Made by a program: the position numbers and the translations under genes. From NCBI GenBank assembly GCA_021815785.1, contig JAKAZS010000029.1:1-34990 (forward strand): DNA of 34,990 nucleotides, given 5' to 3'. The notes beneath the pieces were generated by a model. It saw only the letters and a list, made by a program, of their open reading frames with translations. It ran no database searches and was not told the DNA's origin. The DNA comes from a bacterium. GTDB lineage: Bacteria; Cyanobacteriota; Vampirovibrionia; Obscuribacterales; JAKAZS01. Of this stretch, positions 9,267-18,145 are shown one piece after another. The stretch's first letter is position 1. Each line of letters opens with the position of its first letter.

Positions 9267-10744
9267 TGAATAATGATTCACAACTAAGTAAAAATGTATT
9301 TACGAGTAAGAATAAAGTTTTGATTATGGTTTGTGGTATGGCTTTACTCCAAACGCAGTATATTTTTACGCGTGAAGTTGGTTCGACATTTTTTTCTACT
9401 GAATTAATTGCTATATTTTCCACGGTAATAATTTTAATTGGTATAAGTGTTTCTTATGGTATAGGATATCGTTTGCATCCTGAAGTATTTAAAATCTGGA
9501 CCGTGGTAAATTTTGTAATGTGTGTATTTATGCCTTTAAGTATTCGAAGTATATATGTATATTGTTGTAATATTAATAATTCAAATCTAGCATATTTAAT
9601 TGTGGGAATTTTAAGTATTTTTATTTTAGGTGGTTATTTTGCCGTATTCTTGCCCAAATTTATTAATAATGGTGTTAACTTTAGTAAATTATATATTTTT
9701 GAATTGTTAGGATCTTTAATTGGTTTGATTTTAATCGTAGTATTACAAAAATTTGAATTAGTTTTATTGAGTTATAATCTGGCTCTTTTAGTTATATTTT
9801 ATCTAACTATTAGTAATTTAAATTTAAGAATTATAGCTACTGGTCTGGTTTCAGTAATGATGATGTTTTATCCTTTTGCTAATGAAGCTATTCTTAAAAA
9901 ATATTATTCAGCGGTTTATGGTTTAAAATATCCAAGTCTTATTTTTTCACAGTTTTCTCCTTATTATCTGGTTGATATTGTTTCTAGTAATTTAGGCTTA
10001 TCTTTATTCTTGGATGGAGTTCCTTATTACGAAAATTCCGTATTAACTGGATTTAACTATGCTGTTTCTTTTATTCCCGGCAGTTTAAAAAATCCGCAAC
10101 ATGAAAGCCTTAAAAAAGCTTTAGTAGTTGGTAGTGGTAGTTTATCCAGTGCGGCTTATTTAAAACAGTTAAACTATGATGTGACCGTCTGTGAAATTGA
10201 TCCGGTTGTTTTAGAGGCTGGTTTAAAATTTTTTCAATTTAAAAATCATTTAAAGTCTGGTGATTTTAATACTTATATTGGTGACTGTCGTACTTACTTA
10301 AATAGTTTAGCGGGCGAATCACTTGATTTAGTGGTTATGGATGTTCCGGCACCTTTTCATATCCAAACAGCAATGTTACACACGACCGAATTTTATAATC
10401 TGGTCAAGTCTAAATTAAAAAATAACGGTTTATTATCAATAAGTTTATGTGGAGGGAGTTTTAAAAAACATTTATCTGCAGCTATTGCAGCATCAGCCTC
10501 AAAAACTTTTCCCTATTTTATAGCTAATGATTCGCATGTGGTTGATTTGATTTTTATTTATGCTTCTAAGGATGCTAATATTTTAAATATTCCTAAGCTT
10601 AAATCTTTATTACCTGATTTAAATAATCCAACCCATTATACAATTTTAAATCAAAGTGAAGTTCTAAATAAAGTCAAAAATGCCAAGCCATTAACCAATA
10701 ATAATTTAATTCCCACTTTGTTTTTGATGCGTAATGTTTTATAA
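9266..10744 (+). CDS. Multi-TM protein fused to spermidine-synthase-like methyltransferase-fold domain
   Basis: N-terminal hydrophobic helices; KALVVGSGSLSSAAYLKQLNYDVTVCEIDPVVLEAG...GDCRTYL...LDLVVMDVPAPF...TTEFYNLVKSKLKNNGLLSISL. ATG overlaps the TAA of the upstream gene (TAATG). Confidence 0.75.
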   Translation: MNNDSQLSKNVFTSKNKVLIMVCGMALLQTQYIFTREVGSTFFSTELIAIFSTVIILIGISVSYGIGYRLHPEVFKIWTVVNFVMCVFMPLSIRSIYVYCCNINNSNLAYLIVGILSIFILGGYFAVFLPKFINNGVNFSKLYIFELLGSLIGLILIVVLQKFELVLLSYNLALLVIFYLTISNLNLRIIATGLVSVMMMFYPFANEAILKKYYSAVYGLKYPSLIFSQFSPYYLVDIVSSNLGLSLFLDGVPYYENSVLTGFNYAVSFIPGSLKNPQHESLKKALVVGSGSLSSAAYLKQLNYDVTVCEIDPVVLEAGLKFFQFKNHLKSGDFNTYIGDCRTYLNSLAGESLDLVVMDVPAPFHIQTAMLHTTEFYNLVKSKLKNNGLLSISLCGGSFKKHLSAAIAASASKTFPYFIANDSHVVDLIFIYASKDANILNIPKLKSLLPDLNNPTHYTILNQSEVLNKVKNAKPLTNNNLIPTLFLMRNVL

Positions 10745-11282
10745 ATATTTTAATGTAATGATTTTAAATATTTTTCTGACAGGTATTTTTCTGGGCTTAG
10801 CCCAGTTGGAACTTACTTTTATAACTATTGCCAAATTATCCAGTTCAATAATTTGGTATTTTATGCTTTTATGTATTTGGTTATTTGCTTCACTGCTGGG
10901 CACTTATTTTGAGCAATATGTGATACCTAAAGTACCAGTTTTAGCAAATTTTAAATACTTTAACTCAGTTATGTTGATGATTTGTATTGTTCTTAATATT
11001 TTCTGTTTTAATTTTGATTTTAATTTTAATTATACTTATGCCGGTTTAATTTTATTAGCGGTTTTAGCTAATGGTTTTTATGCTGGTAGTTTTTTAGCTA
11101 GCCAGTATCAGAAAAAGCTTTCTGTAAACATTTTACTTTGTGAAAATAATGGTTTTATTTTAGGCTATATTATTGGTTATCTTATGTTGTTTTTTGCCCA
11201 GCCGGTTTATTTTTTTATAGTTTTAATAATTGGATTGATTTTGCTGAATTGGCAAATTAAAAATATAGCAATTGTTAGGTAA
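10734..11282 (+). CDS. Multi-TM membrane protein, partner of the upstream spermidine-synthase-like protein
   Basis: 182-aa hydrophobic ORF whose ATG overlaps the end of the upstream ORF by 11 bp, implying translational coupling. Confidence 0.7.
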   Translation: MFYKYFNVMILNIFLTGIFLGLAQLELTFITIAKLSSSIIWYFMLLCIWLFASLLGTYFEQYVIPKVPVLANFKYFNSVMLMICIVLNIFCFNFDFNFNYTYAGLILLAVLANGFYAGSFLASQYQKKLSVNILLCENNGFILGYIIGYLMLFFAQPVYFFIVLIIGLILLNWQIKNIAIVR

Positions 11283-11522
11283 GGCTAAGGCTTCTTGGTA
11301 TTACCTCTTTAATAATGATAAAATAAATGCATATATGCTAATTGTTATACTTGCTTTCAATGATAGATTTACTAAAAAATCCACAAAAAGATTTGCCAAA
11401 AATAAATTGTATTTATGCGATAGTCGATATATTGTGTTATTTGAGAATTTCTATACTAGTCTCTAAATGGTTCTGGTTAGCGGGTTTTGTTATTGACTTT
11501 AAAGATATTGATACTAATTAAG

Positions 11523-14168
11523 TCACGCATTATTTAAACTGGTGAAATTACGGCTTACGTAGTCTATTTCTGATTCGTAGTCATTAAGCATTTTACCGTC
11601 AATTTTAGCTTCTAAAGTTTGGGCAAGAATATTGCCAATTTGTTTGCCTTCAGTAATACCAAGCGCCAGAAGATCTTTACCAGTAATATTTAATTTTATA
11701 TGCATAAGGTTAATCGTATATTCCTGAAGCATCCGTCTTATTACTGTCCCAGGGCTAGCTACACAGGCCATAATAATTAAAGAATGCTCATTTAAGCCAA
11801 TAAGCATATTATGAACTTGGGATAATTTTGGCATTATTTTTAAGCTTTCATTTTCCTTAAGCCATTGATTGGCTTTGGCAATAATTGAGCGGTTTTTATT
11901 GGAAATCATTAAGCGTTTAAAAATATTGTTTAATTCAGGGTTTGGTATATTTGCTAATAATACCCCTAGATAAACAATAAATTTTTCATTTAATTTATAG
12001 CGTTGGATCATTCTGGTAGCAAGCAGTAATCTTAATTTGGTTTTGTAATTATATTGAATATTAGGAGATAGAAAGCTAAAGGACTTGCGAAAACTCCAGA
12101 GTAAATCAAGAGCTTTAATGATGTCATTACTTTCAAATACATGTTTTAATTCATTCGCAAATCTGGTACCGCTTAAATCATCAAGCACACCCATTTCAAT
12201 AGCGCGAGATGCTAATTCATATGTTTTATCTTCGACTTTAAAATTAAATCGGGTAGCAAAACGAACCATACGAATTATGCGCGTTGGATCTTCGATAAAG
12301 CTAAATGGATGTAAAACCCTTAAATATTTAGCTTTGATATCCGCTAGACCTTGGAAATAATCTACTAATATCCCATATCGGCCAGGATTAAGGCAAAGGG
12401 CTAGAGAATTTATACTAAAGTCACGTCGGTATAAGTCGTGCTTTAATCTTGATTCTTCAACTTGAGGTAAGGCTGCTGGATATTCATAAAACTCAATTCG
12501 GGCGGTAGATAAATCGATTAAATATTTCTTTTCAGCCTTAAAAATAATGGTGGCGGTTTTAAATCTTTCATGGGTTGCTAAGATTTCAAAACGAGCTGGA
12601 TATAGTCGAATTAATTGTTTGGCTAATTCAATTGCCTGTCCTTCAATGACTAAATCTAAATCATAATTTTCTTGACTTAAAATAAGATCTCTAACACAGC
12701 CACCAACTAAATAAACAATCATATTTAACCGGGCTGCTATGACACCTATCTCTTGAAATAGCCATTTGATTGAGGGCTCAAATTTAATAAGTTTTTCGGA
12801 AAAATCTATTGTCGGGATATCTGTTGTTGCAGTTGTATTTTCCGGATTAGCTTCTTTGCTTTTTTTGTCATTATACAAAGTGTTAATTACATTGGCTCTG
12901 GTGACAATGCCTAATAAGGTATTACTTTCATCAACTACTGGTAATCGGCCAATATCATTAGCTACCATTTTTTGCTGGATTTCTTTAATATTGGTAGCTG
13001 GGTTTACGGTAATCACAGGTTTGCTCATAAAGCCAAGCACTCGTGCATGTTCTAATTTATGATGAATGGCTTGATCAATGTCTCGTCTGGTGACTACACC
13101 TAAAATCTCCTTGTTTTCAGCTACGATTAAACCATCTTGATTATATCTTAACATGAGGCGACGAGCCTCTTGCATGGTTGTATTTGTTAAAATGGTACGA
13201 ACCGGAGTCGTCATAATTTCGGCAGCGGTGGTTTCAGATTTTGAATATAATTCTAAATAGTGGATTAATTCCTGTTTAAGCTGAAGTAATGGTTTGTTTT
13301 TAATGACAGCTGATCCGGCTCCAGGATGTCCAGCTCCACCAAAGATTTTAGCGATACTGGCCACATTTATACCGTTAGAATCCGAGCGACCTATTAAATG
13401 TATGCGATCGTTCATTTTACACATTACAAAAGCTGCATCACTGGCTTCAATTTCGAGTAATTTACGAGTCATACTTGCTAAGCCATCTAAAAATTTTGGG
13501 CGTTCATTTATGGCAATAACAATTTTCAAGCCGTTTATATAAATAATTTCAATTTTTGTAACTAACTCATGAAATAATTCGATTTGTTCTTCACTCATTT
13601 TAAGAGCAATATAGTCATTAACCTGGGTTAAGTCAGCACCATATTTTAGTAAATGAGCTACACATTTAGCATCGGTTTCAGTCGTACCTTTGTAAGTAAG
13701 ACAGCCGGTATCTTCATAAATTCCAATAGTTAGAAGTGTTGCATCAAAAGCAGAAAGGGGGATTTTTTCTTTAATGATTTTTTCAACGACTAAAGTTGTT
13801 GCCGAACCAACATTTTTAATAACTGAATTTTTCTTGTATTTGTGGACTAAACTTTCACTATCAATCTGGTGGTGGTCAAAGATTGTGTAGGGAACGTTAT
13901 ATTCTGACCCAATAAGCCGTCTTATATTTTCGTCTAGTCTTTCAATTCTTTGACAGTCAACAATGTAAACGTGAGCAATTTTACTTAAATCCAGATATTT
14001 TAATTGGATTATTGGCAATGAGTCACGATATAAAGACAAAAAATTGCGGACATTACCATAAATTGGATAACCTAAAATCATTTTTGCATTTGGATAAAGT
14101 TTAGTAATGCCAAATTCACTAGCTAAAGCATCAAAATCCATATTTGCGTGAGTTACAACAATTTGCAT
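11523..14168 (-). CDS. DHH/DHHA1 - CBS pair - tRNA nucleotidyltransferase (CCA/A-adding/polyA polymerase-type) fusion
   Basis: DHH: THANMDFDALAS, DHHQID, GGAGHPGAGSA. Two CBS motifs (IMTTPVRTI..., VMSKPVITVNP-like). NTase: YLVGGCVRDLIL, YDLDLVIEG, RRDFSINSLAL, DPTRIIRMVRFATRF. Confidence 0.9.
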   Translation of the reverse strand: MQIVVTHANMDFDALASEFGITKLYPNAKMILGYPIYGNVRNFLSLYRDSLPIIQLKYLDLSKIAHVYIVDCQRIERLDENIRRLIGSEYNVPYTIFDHHQIDSESLVHKYKKNSVIKNVGSATTLVVEKIIKEKIPLSAFDATLLTIGIYEDTGCLTYKGTTETDAKCVAHLLKYGADLTQVNDYIALKMSEEQIELFHELVTKIEIIYINGLKIVIAINERPKFLDGLASMTRKLLEIEASDAAFVMCKMNDRIHLIGRSDSNGINVASIAKIFGGAGHPGAGSAVIKNKPLLQLKQELIHYLELYSKSETTAAEIMTTPVRTILTNTTMQEARRLMLRYNQDGLIVAENKEILGVVTRRDIDQAIHHKLEHARVLGFMSKPVITVNPATNIKEIQQKMVANDIGRLPVVDESNTLLGIVTRANVINTLYNDKKSKEANPENTTATTDIPTIDFSEKLIKFEPSIKWLFQEIGVIAARLNMIVYLVGGCVRDLILSQENYDLDLVIEGQAIELAKQLIRLYPARFEILATHERFKTATIIFKAEKKYLIDLSTARIEFYEYPAALPQVEESRLKHDLYRRDFSINSLALCLNPGRYGILVDYFQGLADIKAKYLRVLHPFSFIEDPTRIIRMVRFATRFNFKVEDKTYELASRAIEMGVLDDLSGTRFANELKHVFESNDIIKALDLLWSFRKSFSFLSPNIQYNYKTKLRLLLATRMIQRYKLNEKFIVYLGVLLANIPNPELNNIFKRLMISNKNRSIIAKANQWLKENESLKIMPKLSQVHNMLIGLNEHSLIIMACVASPGTVIRRMLQEYTINLMHIKLNITGKDLLALGITEGKQIGNILAQTLEAKIDGKMLNDYESEIDYVSRNFTSLNNA

Positions 14169-14457
14169 TGAAAATTAATTTGGGTTTGGTTAAATAAATT
14201 TACGACTGCTAGTAAGCATATGTTTTATGCACTCTTGAGAATTGAAGGTTATAGGGAATTACCTTTTGGGGGTATTTTCGTAACTGTTTATACAATACCC
14301 GAAAATCTGTAATTATAATCAAATTTAAAACTATAAAGTTTTTTGAGTTTTGACAAAGGATACCGATATTTTTAACCATCAATTAATTAGTTATTTGTTT
14401 AATAACTGTTTTTTTGGGTATAAAGATCTTGCAATCTTTGGATGTTAAATAATTATT

Positions 14458-15153
14458 ATGTTTAGCCCTTTTGTCCTGGAAAATATTTATTTCTTTTGTC
14501 TCATCACAGGCAGTTTTTTTATTCTAGGGAGTTTAATTATCGGGCATTTGGGGGATACGGGCAATCCTAGCGATGGTATGGATTCGACTTTGGCGCATTC
14601 GGTTGACCCAGGCCATAATAGTGGTGACATTGATAATACCAGTAATAACAGTAGTATTATTGCTGGTATACCAGGTGGTAAAACCAATTCAGTTTTCTTT
14701 GATATTTTAAAATTTATTAATCCGATGGCCTGGTCAATATTTTTATTTTGGTTTGGGCTCGTTGGTAGTATTGGAATTAAGTTGTTTAGTGTTCAACTGG
14801 CTTTTATCCTTTTAATTCCAGCCATTATTATTGGTTATTTGGGAGTATTTATTTATCAGCAAATTATCCGCTTTATGGTCAATAAAATGACTGTGACTAA
14901 TGCATTTAGTCGAGCTGACTTGGTTGGTACCATTGGTAAAGCTAGTTTAAACATAACTAGTACGGGTTTTGGTGAAATTGTTTATAGTTATCATGGTCAA
15001 AAGTCATGCTCTCCAGCAATGGCTAAGATTAAAGGTGACACTATAAATAAGGGTGATCGCATTATAATTGTTGATTTTAAGAATAATCACTTTTTGGTAG
15101 AAAAGTATATTGATGAAAATGGTTTTTATAATGATAGTAAGTCTGCTGGTTAG
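14458..15153 (+). CDS. NfeD/DUF1449-like (YqiJ-type) membrane protein with C-terminal OB-like domain
   Basis: TM segments with FINPMAWSIFLFWFGLVGSIG, then LVGTIGKASLNITSTGFGEIVYSYHG...INKGDRIIIVDFKNNHFLVEKY. Confidence 0.65.
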   Translation: MFSPFVLENIYFFCLITGSFFILGSLIIGHLGDTGNPSDGMDSTLAHSVDPGHNSGDIDNTSNNSSIIAGIPGGKTNSVFFDILKFINPMAWSIFLFWFGLVGSIGIKLFSVQLAFILLIPAIIIGYLGVFIYQQIIRFMVNKMTVTNAFSRADLVGTIGKASLNITSTGFGEIVYSYHGQKSCSPAMAKIKGDTINKGDRIIIVDFKNNHFLVEKYIDENGFYNDSKSAG

Positions 15154-15158
15154 ACCTA

Positions 15159-15848
15159 ATGGTTAATGTATTTGATATTTATTTAACAAGTTTAGTAATT
15201 GGGATATTTTATTTAGTAATTGCTTCAATATCTGGCTTTGGCCTCAAGGGATTGCATGGCAAAGGACTGCTGAAACATTCGGCCAATACTTCAGCCCATA
15301 ATTCTGCTCACAGCCTTAAGCTTCATAGTCCTAAAAGTAATACTTTAGTTAAAGGTAAGGAAGTTTTAACGGTTACGCCAAGCCGTAAAATTTTCCGCAA
15401 ATTTAAATTATTAAGTTATATAGGAGATTTGATTTTAGCAGTTTTTAACCCGATGGGAATGTCGTTATTCCTAACTGGTTTTGGCTTAACTGGACTAATT
15501 GTATTATCTTTAAGTATTAGGCTGGTTTTATTAAGTATTATTTTGGCTTTTATAAGCGGTATAATTATTAATAGACTGTTCTTTAATTTATTAGACTGGA
15601 TGTATGTAAATATGGAAGTGAATAGTTTGAAAAACTCCCAGGATTTAATAGGTTTAAGCGCTAGAGTAACTCTACCTATAAGTAAATCAAATATTGGTGA
15701 AGTTTGTTATACAGCTGGCGGAATTAAATATTGTAAACGTGCCAAAATAATCGGAAGCGGTGAATTAATTGAAAAATTTGCGCAAGTGGTAATTTGTGAT
15801 ATTGAAAATGATATATTGTTGGTTGCTAAATATGAAGAAGAATGTTAA
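15159..15848 (+). CDS. NfeD/DUF1449-like membrane protein, tandem paralog of the 14458-15153 protein
   Basis: FNPMGMSLFLTGFGLTGLIVLSLSIRL and LIGLSARVTLPISKSNIGEVCYTAGG...KFAQVVICDIENDILLVAKYE align with the preceding gene. Confidence 0.65.
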   Translation: MVNVFDIYLTSLVIGIFYLVIASISGFGLKGLHGKGLLKHSANTSAHNSAHSLKLHSPKSNTLVKGKEVLTVTPSRKIFRKFKLLSYIGDLILAVFNPMGMSLFLTGFGLTGLIVLSLSIRLVLLSIILAFISGIIINRLFFNLLDWMYVNMEVNSLKNSQDLIGLSARVTLPISKSNIGEVCYTAGGIKYCKRAKIIGSGELIEKFAQVVICDIENDILLVAKYEEEC

Positions 15849-16222
15849 CTAAATCAATTATTGTATATGATTCGCAATGTAATTTTTGTATTAGTCAGAT
15901 TAATACAATTAAGAAACTTGTGCTTAATAAAGATGTTTTTGATTATCAGCCTCGTAACAATGCTGATTTAGAATTAGCCATTCCGAAAATTAAGACTTTT
16001 GATTTTAGTAAAGGAATTTTATTTATTAATAAGGATCAAGAAATTTATATTGGTAGTGATGCTATTTATTACATTAGTAATAATCTTAAGGTATTGCATT
16101 ATTTTAGTTTTTTATATCAAATACCATTTTTAAAACCCATATTTAAATTCTTATATTTTTTAATTGCCAAGAATCGCTATTTCTTATCTCGATTTTGTAA
16201 TTCTGATAATTGTTCTCTTTGA
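15842..16222 (+). CDS. DCC-family thiol-disulfide oxidoreductase-like protein (DUF393)
   Basis: SIIVYDSQCNFCISQINTIKKL: DxxCxxC N-terminal motif, ~126 aa; start overlaps the end of the upstream ORF. Confidence 0.8.
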   Translation: MLTKSIIVYDSQCNFCISQINTIKKLVLNKDVFDYQPRNNADLELAIPKIKTFDFSKGILFINKDQEIYIGSDAIYYISNNLKVLHYFSFLYQIPFLKPIFKFLYFLIAKNRYFLSRFCNSDNCSL

Positions 16223-16301
16223 TGTTTAATTTTAGATTTAGATTTGCTAAATTAATTTCGCTTTGCTGATTGTTTGTTACTTGATGTCAGGGATAGGTTA
16301 A

Positions 16302-16329
16302 ATTATAACCAAGTTAATTTGGTTATAAT
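16302..16329. terminator. Inverted repeat / bidirectional terminator candidate
   Basis: Perfect 11-bp stem ATTATAACCAA/TTGGTTATAAT with 6-nt loop between convergent genes. Confidence 0.5.
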
Positions 16330-16394
16330 GATTGTTATTTTTGTTATCCTGGTTTAGGTGTAATCAATAAGTATAACAAAAGCAAACGACTAAT

Positions 16395-17372
16395 TTAAAC
16401 TATTGATTTAATTAATTTTTCGGCGGCCAAATGGGGATCTGTTTTGTGAAGCCAGACATCATTAACTAATTCGTTAGCATTACTCGAATTGTCAATAAAA
16501 TCAAGTGCTGATTGTCTGACTTTAGCTGCAACCAGTTCGGCTAATTCTGATTTGATGCGATGTTTGCGCCGTTGTTCAAGCTTTCCTGATGATTTTAAAA
16601 ATTTAAAATGTTCACCGATTGCTTGCCATAATTCTTCAATGCCAATTCCTTCTTGGGCTATGGAAATTAAAACCGGTGGCGTCCAATCGGCCTTTTCCTG
16701 GATTAAATCGAGTGAATGAATAATATTTGAAGCAGCTTTATTGGCTCCAGGAAGATCACCTTTATTAATTACAAAAATATCACCAATTTCCATAATTCCT
16801 GATTTGATGGCCTGAATATCATCACCGGAGCCCGGCATTAACGCGAGAATCGTCGTATCAGCCATTTGGGCAATGGCTAATTCACTTTGGCCAACGCCAA
16901 CCGTTTCAATTATAATTATGTCGTAATCAAAAGCCTCTAAAACCCTAATAGCATCATAGGCTGCTAAGGCTATACCGCCAAAATGACCGCGATTAGCCAT
17001 TGAACGGATGAAGACCCCATTATCTAAAGTGTGTGCCTGCATGCGAATACGGTCGCCAAGAATTGCACCGCCACTAAATGGGCTGGATGGGTCAATTGCT
17101 AAAACGCCAACTTTTAGTCCGTTTTTACGGATTTGCCCGATTAAGGCATCAATCAAAGTTGATTTGCCTACGCCGGGTGGTCCAGTTATACCAATTAAAT
17201 GAGCTGTTCCCGTTTTTGGGTAGATTTGCTTTAGAAGTGTTAAAGCTTCACTACCACCATTTTCAATGGTTGTAATGGCCTTGGCAATTGTTCTTTTGTT
17301 GTTTTTAACCCCTTCGTTTAGACTCAATTTATTAACTCCGTTTAGGTTTGAGGAATTGGAACAATTAACCAA
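16395..17372 (-). CDS. meaB: MeaB/ArgK-type P-loop GTPase (methylmalonyl-CoA mutase-associated)
   Basis: GITGPPGVGKSTLIDALI, VLAIDPSSPFSGGAILGDRIRM, IIIETVGVGQSE, NKGD. Confidence 0.92.
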   Translation of the reverse strand: MVNCSNSSNLNGVNKLSLNEGVKNNKRTIAKAITTIENGGSEALTLLKQIYPKTGTAHLIGITGPPGVGKSTLIDALIGQIRKNGLKVGVLAIDPSSPFSGGAILGDRIRMQAHTLDNGVFIRSMANRGHFGGIALAAYDAIRVLEAFDYDIIIIETVGVGQSELAIAQMADTTILALMPGSGDDIQAIKSGIMEIGDIFVINKGDLPGANKAASNIIHSLDLIQEKADWTPPVLISIAQEGIGIEELWQAIGEHFKFLKSSGKLEQRRKHRIKSELAELVAAKVRQSALDFIDNSSNANELVNDVWLHKTDPHLAAEKLIKSIV

Positions 17373-17466
17373 ATTGTTAGTCTATTATATTAGTTAAAGT
17401 TAAAAATGTTCCTAATTAATTACTTTCCTTAAACTAATTATTTTAAAAAACTTTTTTCGGAAATAT

Positions 17467-17886
17467 ATGGAGGCTGCCATGTTGTCAAGGTCTAGTCTTG
17501 TGCTTATATGTATAACAGTTATTAGTTTCATCATGGTAAATCCTGTATTTGCTCAAAATACTAATACATCAAACCAATTGACTTTACATAAGTCATGGTT
17601 CGGGAAAGGGAAACAGCTTAAAGTAGAGACTAGTTCAGGTACTGCTTTTGAATTTAACGAAGGCTTTTGGGGACGTAAAAAAATCAAGGTAAATCTGCCT
17701 AAAAATAATAACTTTAGCTATAACAATGGCTTCTGGGGAAGTAAGATTGAGGCAAATTCTCAATTTGGTGATTCGCTAAGGATAAATCGACCAATGCATA
17801 AATTAACCCTGGTCAATGCTAACTTTTCTGGTTTAAATACTCAAGTTCACAATATTCTTAATAGCCCAGCTAAGCCTAATCCATAA
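17467..17886 (+). CDS. Hypothetical exported protein with short internal repeats
   Basis: Signal peptide MLSRSSLVLICITVISFIMVNPVFAQ, then three ~22-aa repeats (WFGKGKQLKV.., FWGRKKIKV.., FWGSKIEA..). Confidence 0.6.
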   Translation: MEAAMLSRSSLVLICITVISFIMVNPVFAQNTNTSNQLTLHKSWFGKGKQLKVETSSGTAFEFNEGFWGRKKIKVNLPKNNNFSYNNGFWGSKIEANSQFGDSLRINRPMHKLTLVNANFSGLNTQVHNILNSPAKPNP

Positions 17887-17921
17887 TTTTTCTGAATTTA
17901 GATTCATGGGAAAAATTATGG
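17881..17921 (+). terminator. Hairpin overlapping the stop codon of the 17467-17886 gene
   Basis: CCATAATTTTTC/GAAAAATTATGG perfect 12-bp stem, 17-nt loop; no strong T tract. Confidence 0.45.
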
Positions 17922-18145
17922 ATATATTTGTCTAGTTAGATGGATAATTTATATTGTTAAGTTCGCAAATTTGTGATTTAGACTTATTTATTAAGAGAAT
18001 GTTGGGTTAGATTGTTTAAAAATCATGATATTGCTGAAAATAAGTTATACTCTTGTTAACGATAATAAACCTATATTACCCCATTATAGTTCACTTTATG
18101 TTCAAACTTAATTGATAAATTATTTTTCAGAGGAATTTGAATAGT

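Noticed and set aside
11272-11466. 64-aa plus-strand ORF downstream of the split membrane pair
   Set aside because: Weak non-ATG start, no motif, composition like non-coding AT-rich DNA.
12085-13542. Three plus-strand ORFs (91, 98, 82 aa)
   Set aside because: Antisense to the DHH-CBS-NTase gene with recognisable motifs throughout.
16489-17275. Plus-strand ORFs inside meaB
   Set aside because: Antisense shadow of a conserved GTPase.
16395-17372. meaB without methylmalonyl-CoA mutase nearby as a novelty
   Set aside because: Isolated MeaB/ArgK genes are common; the mutase could be elsewhere in the genome.
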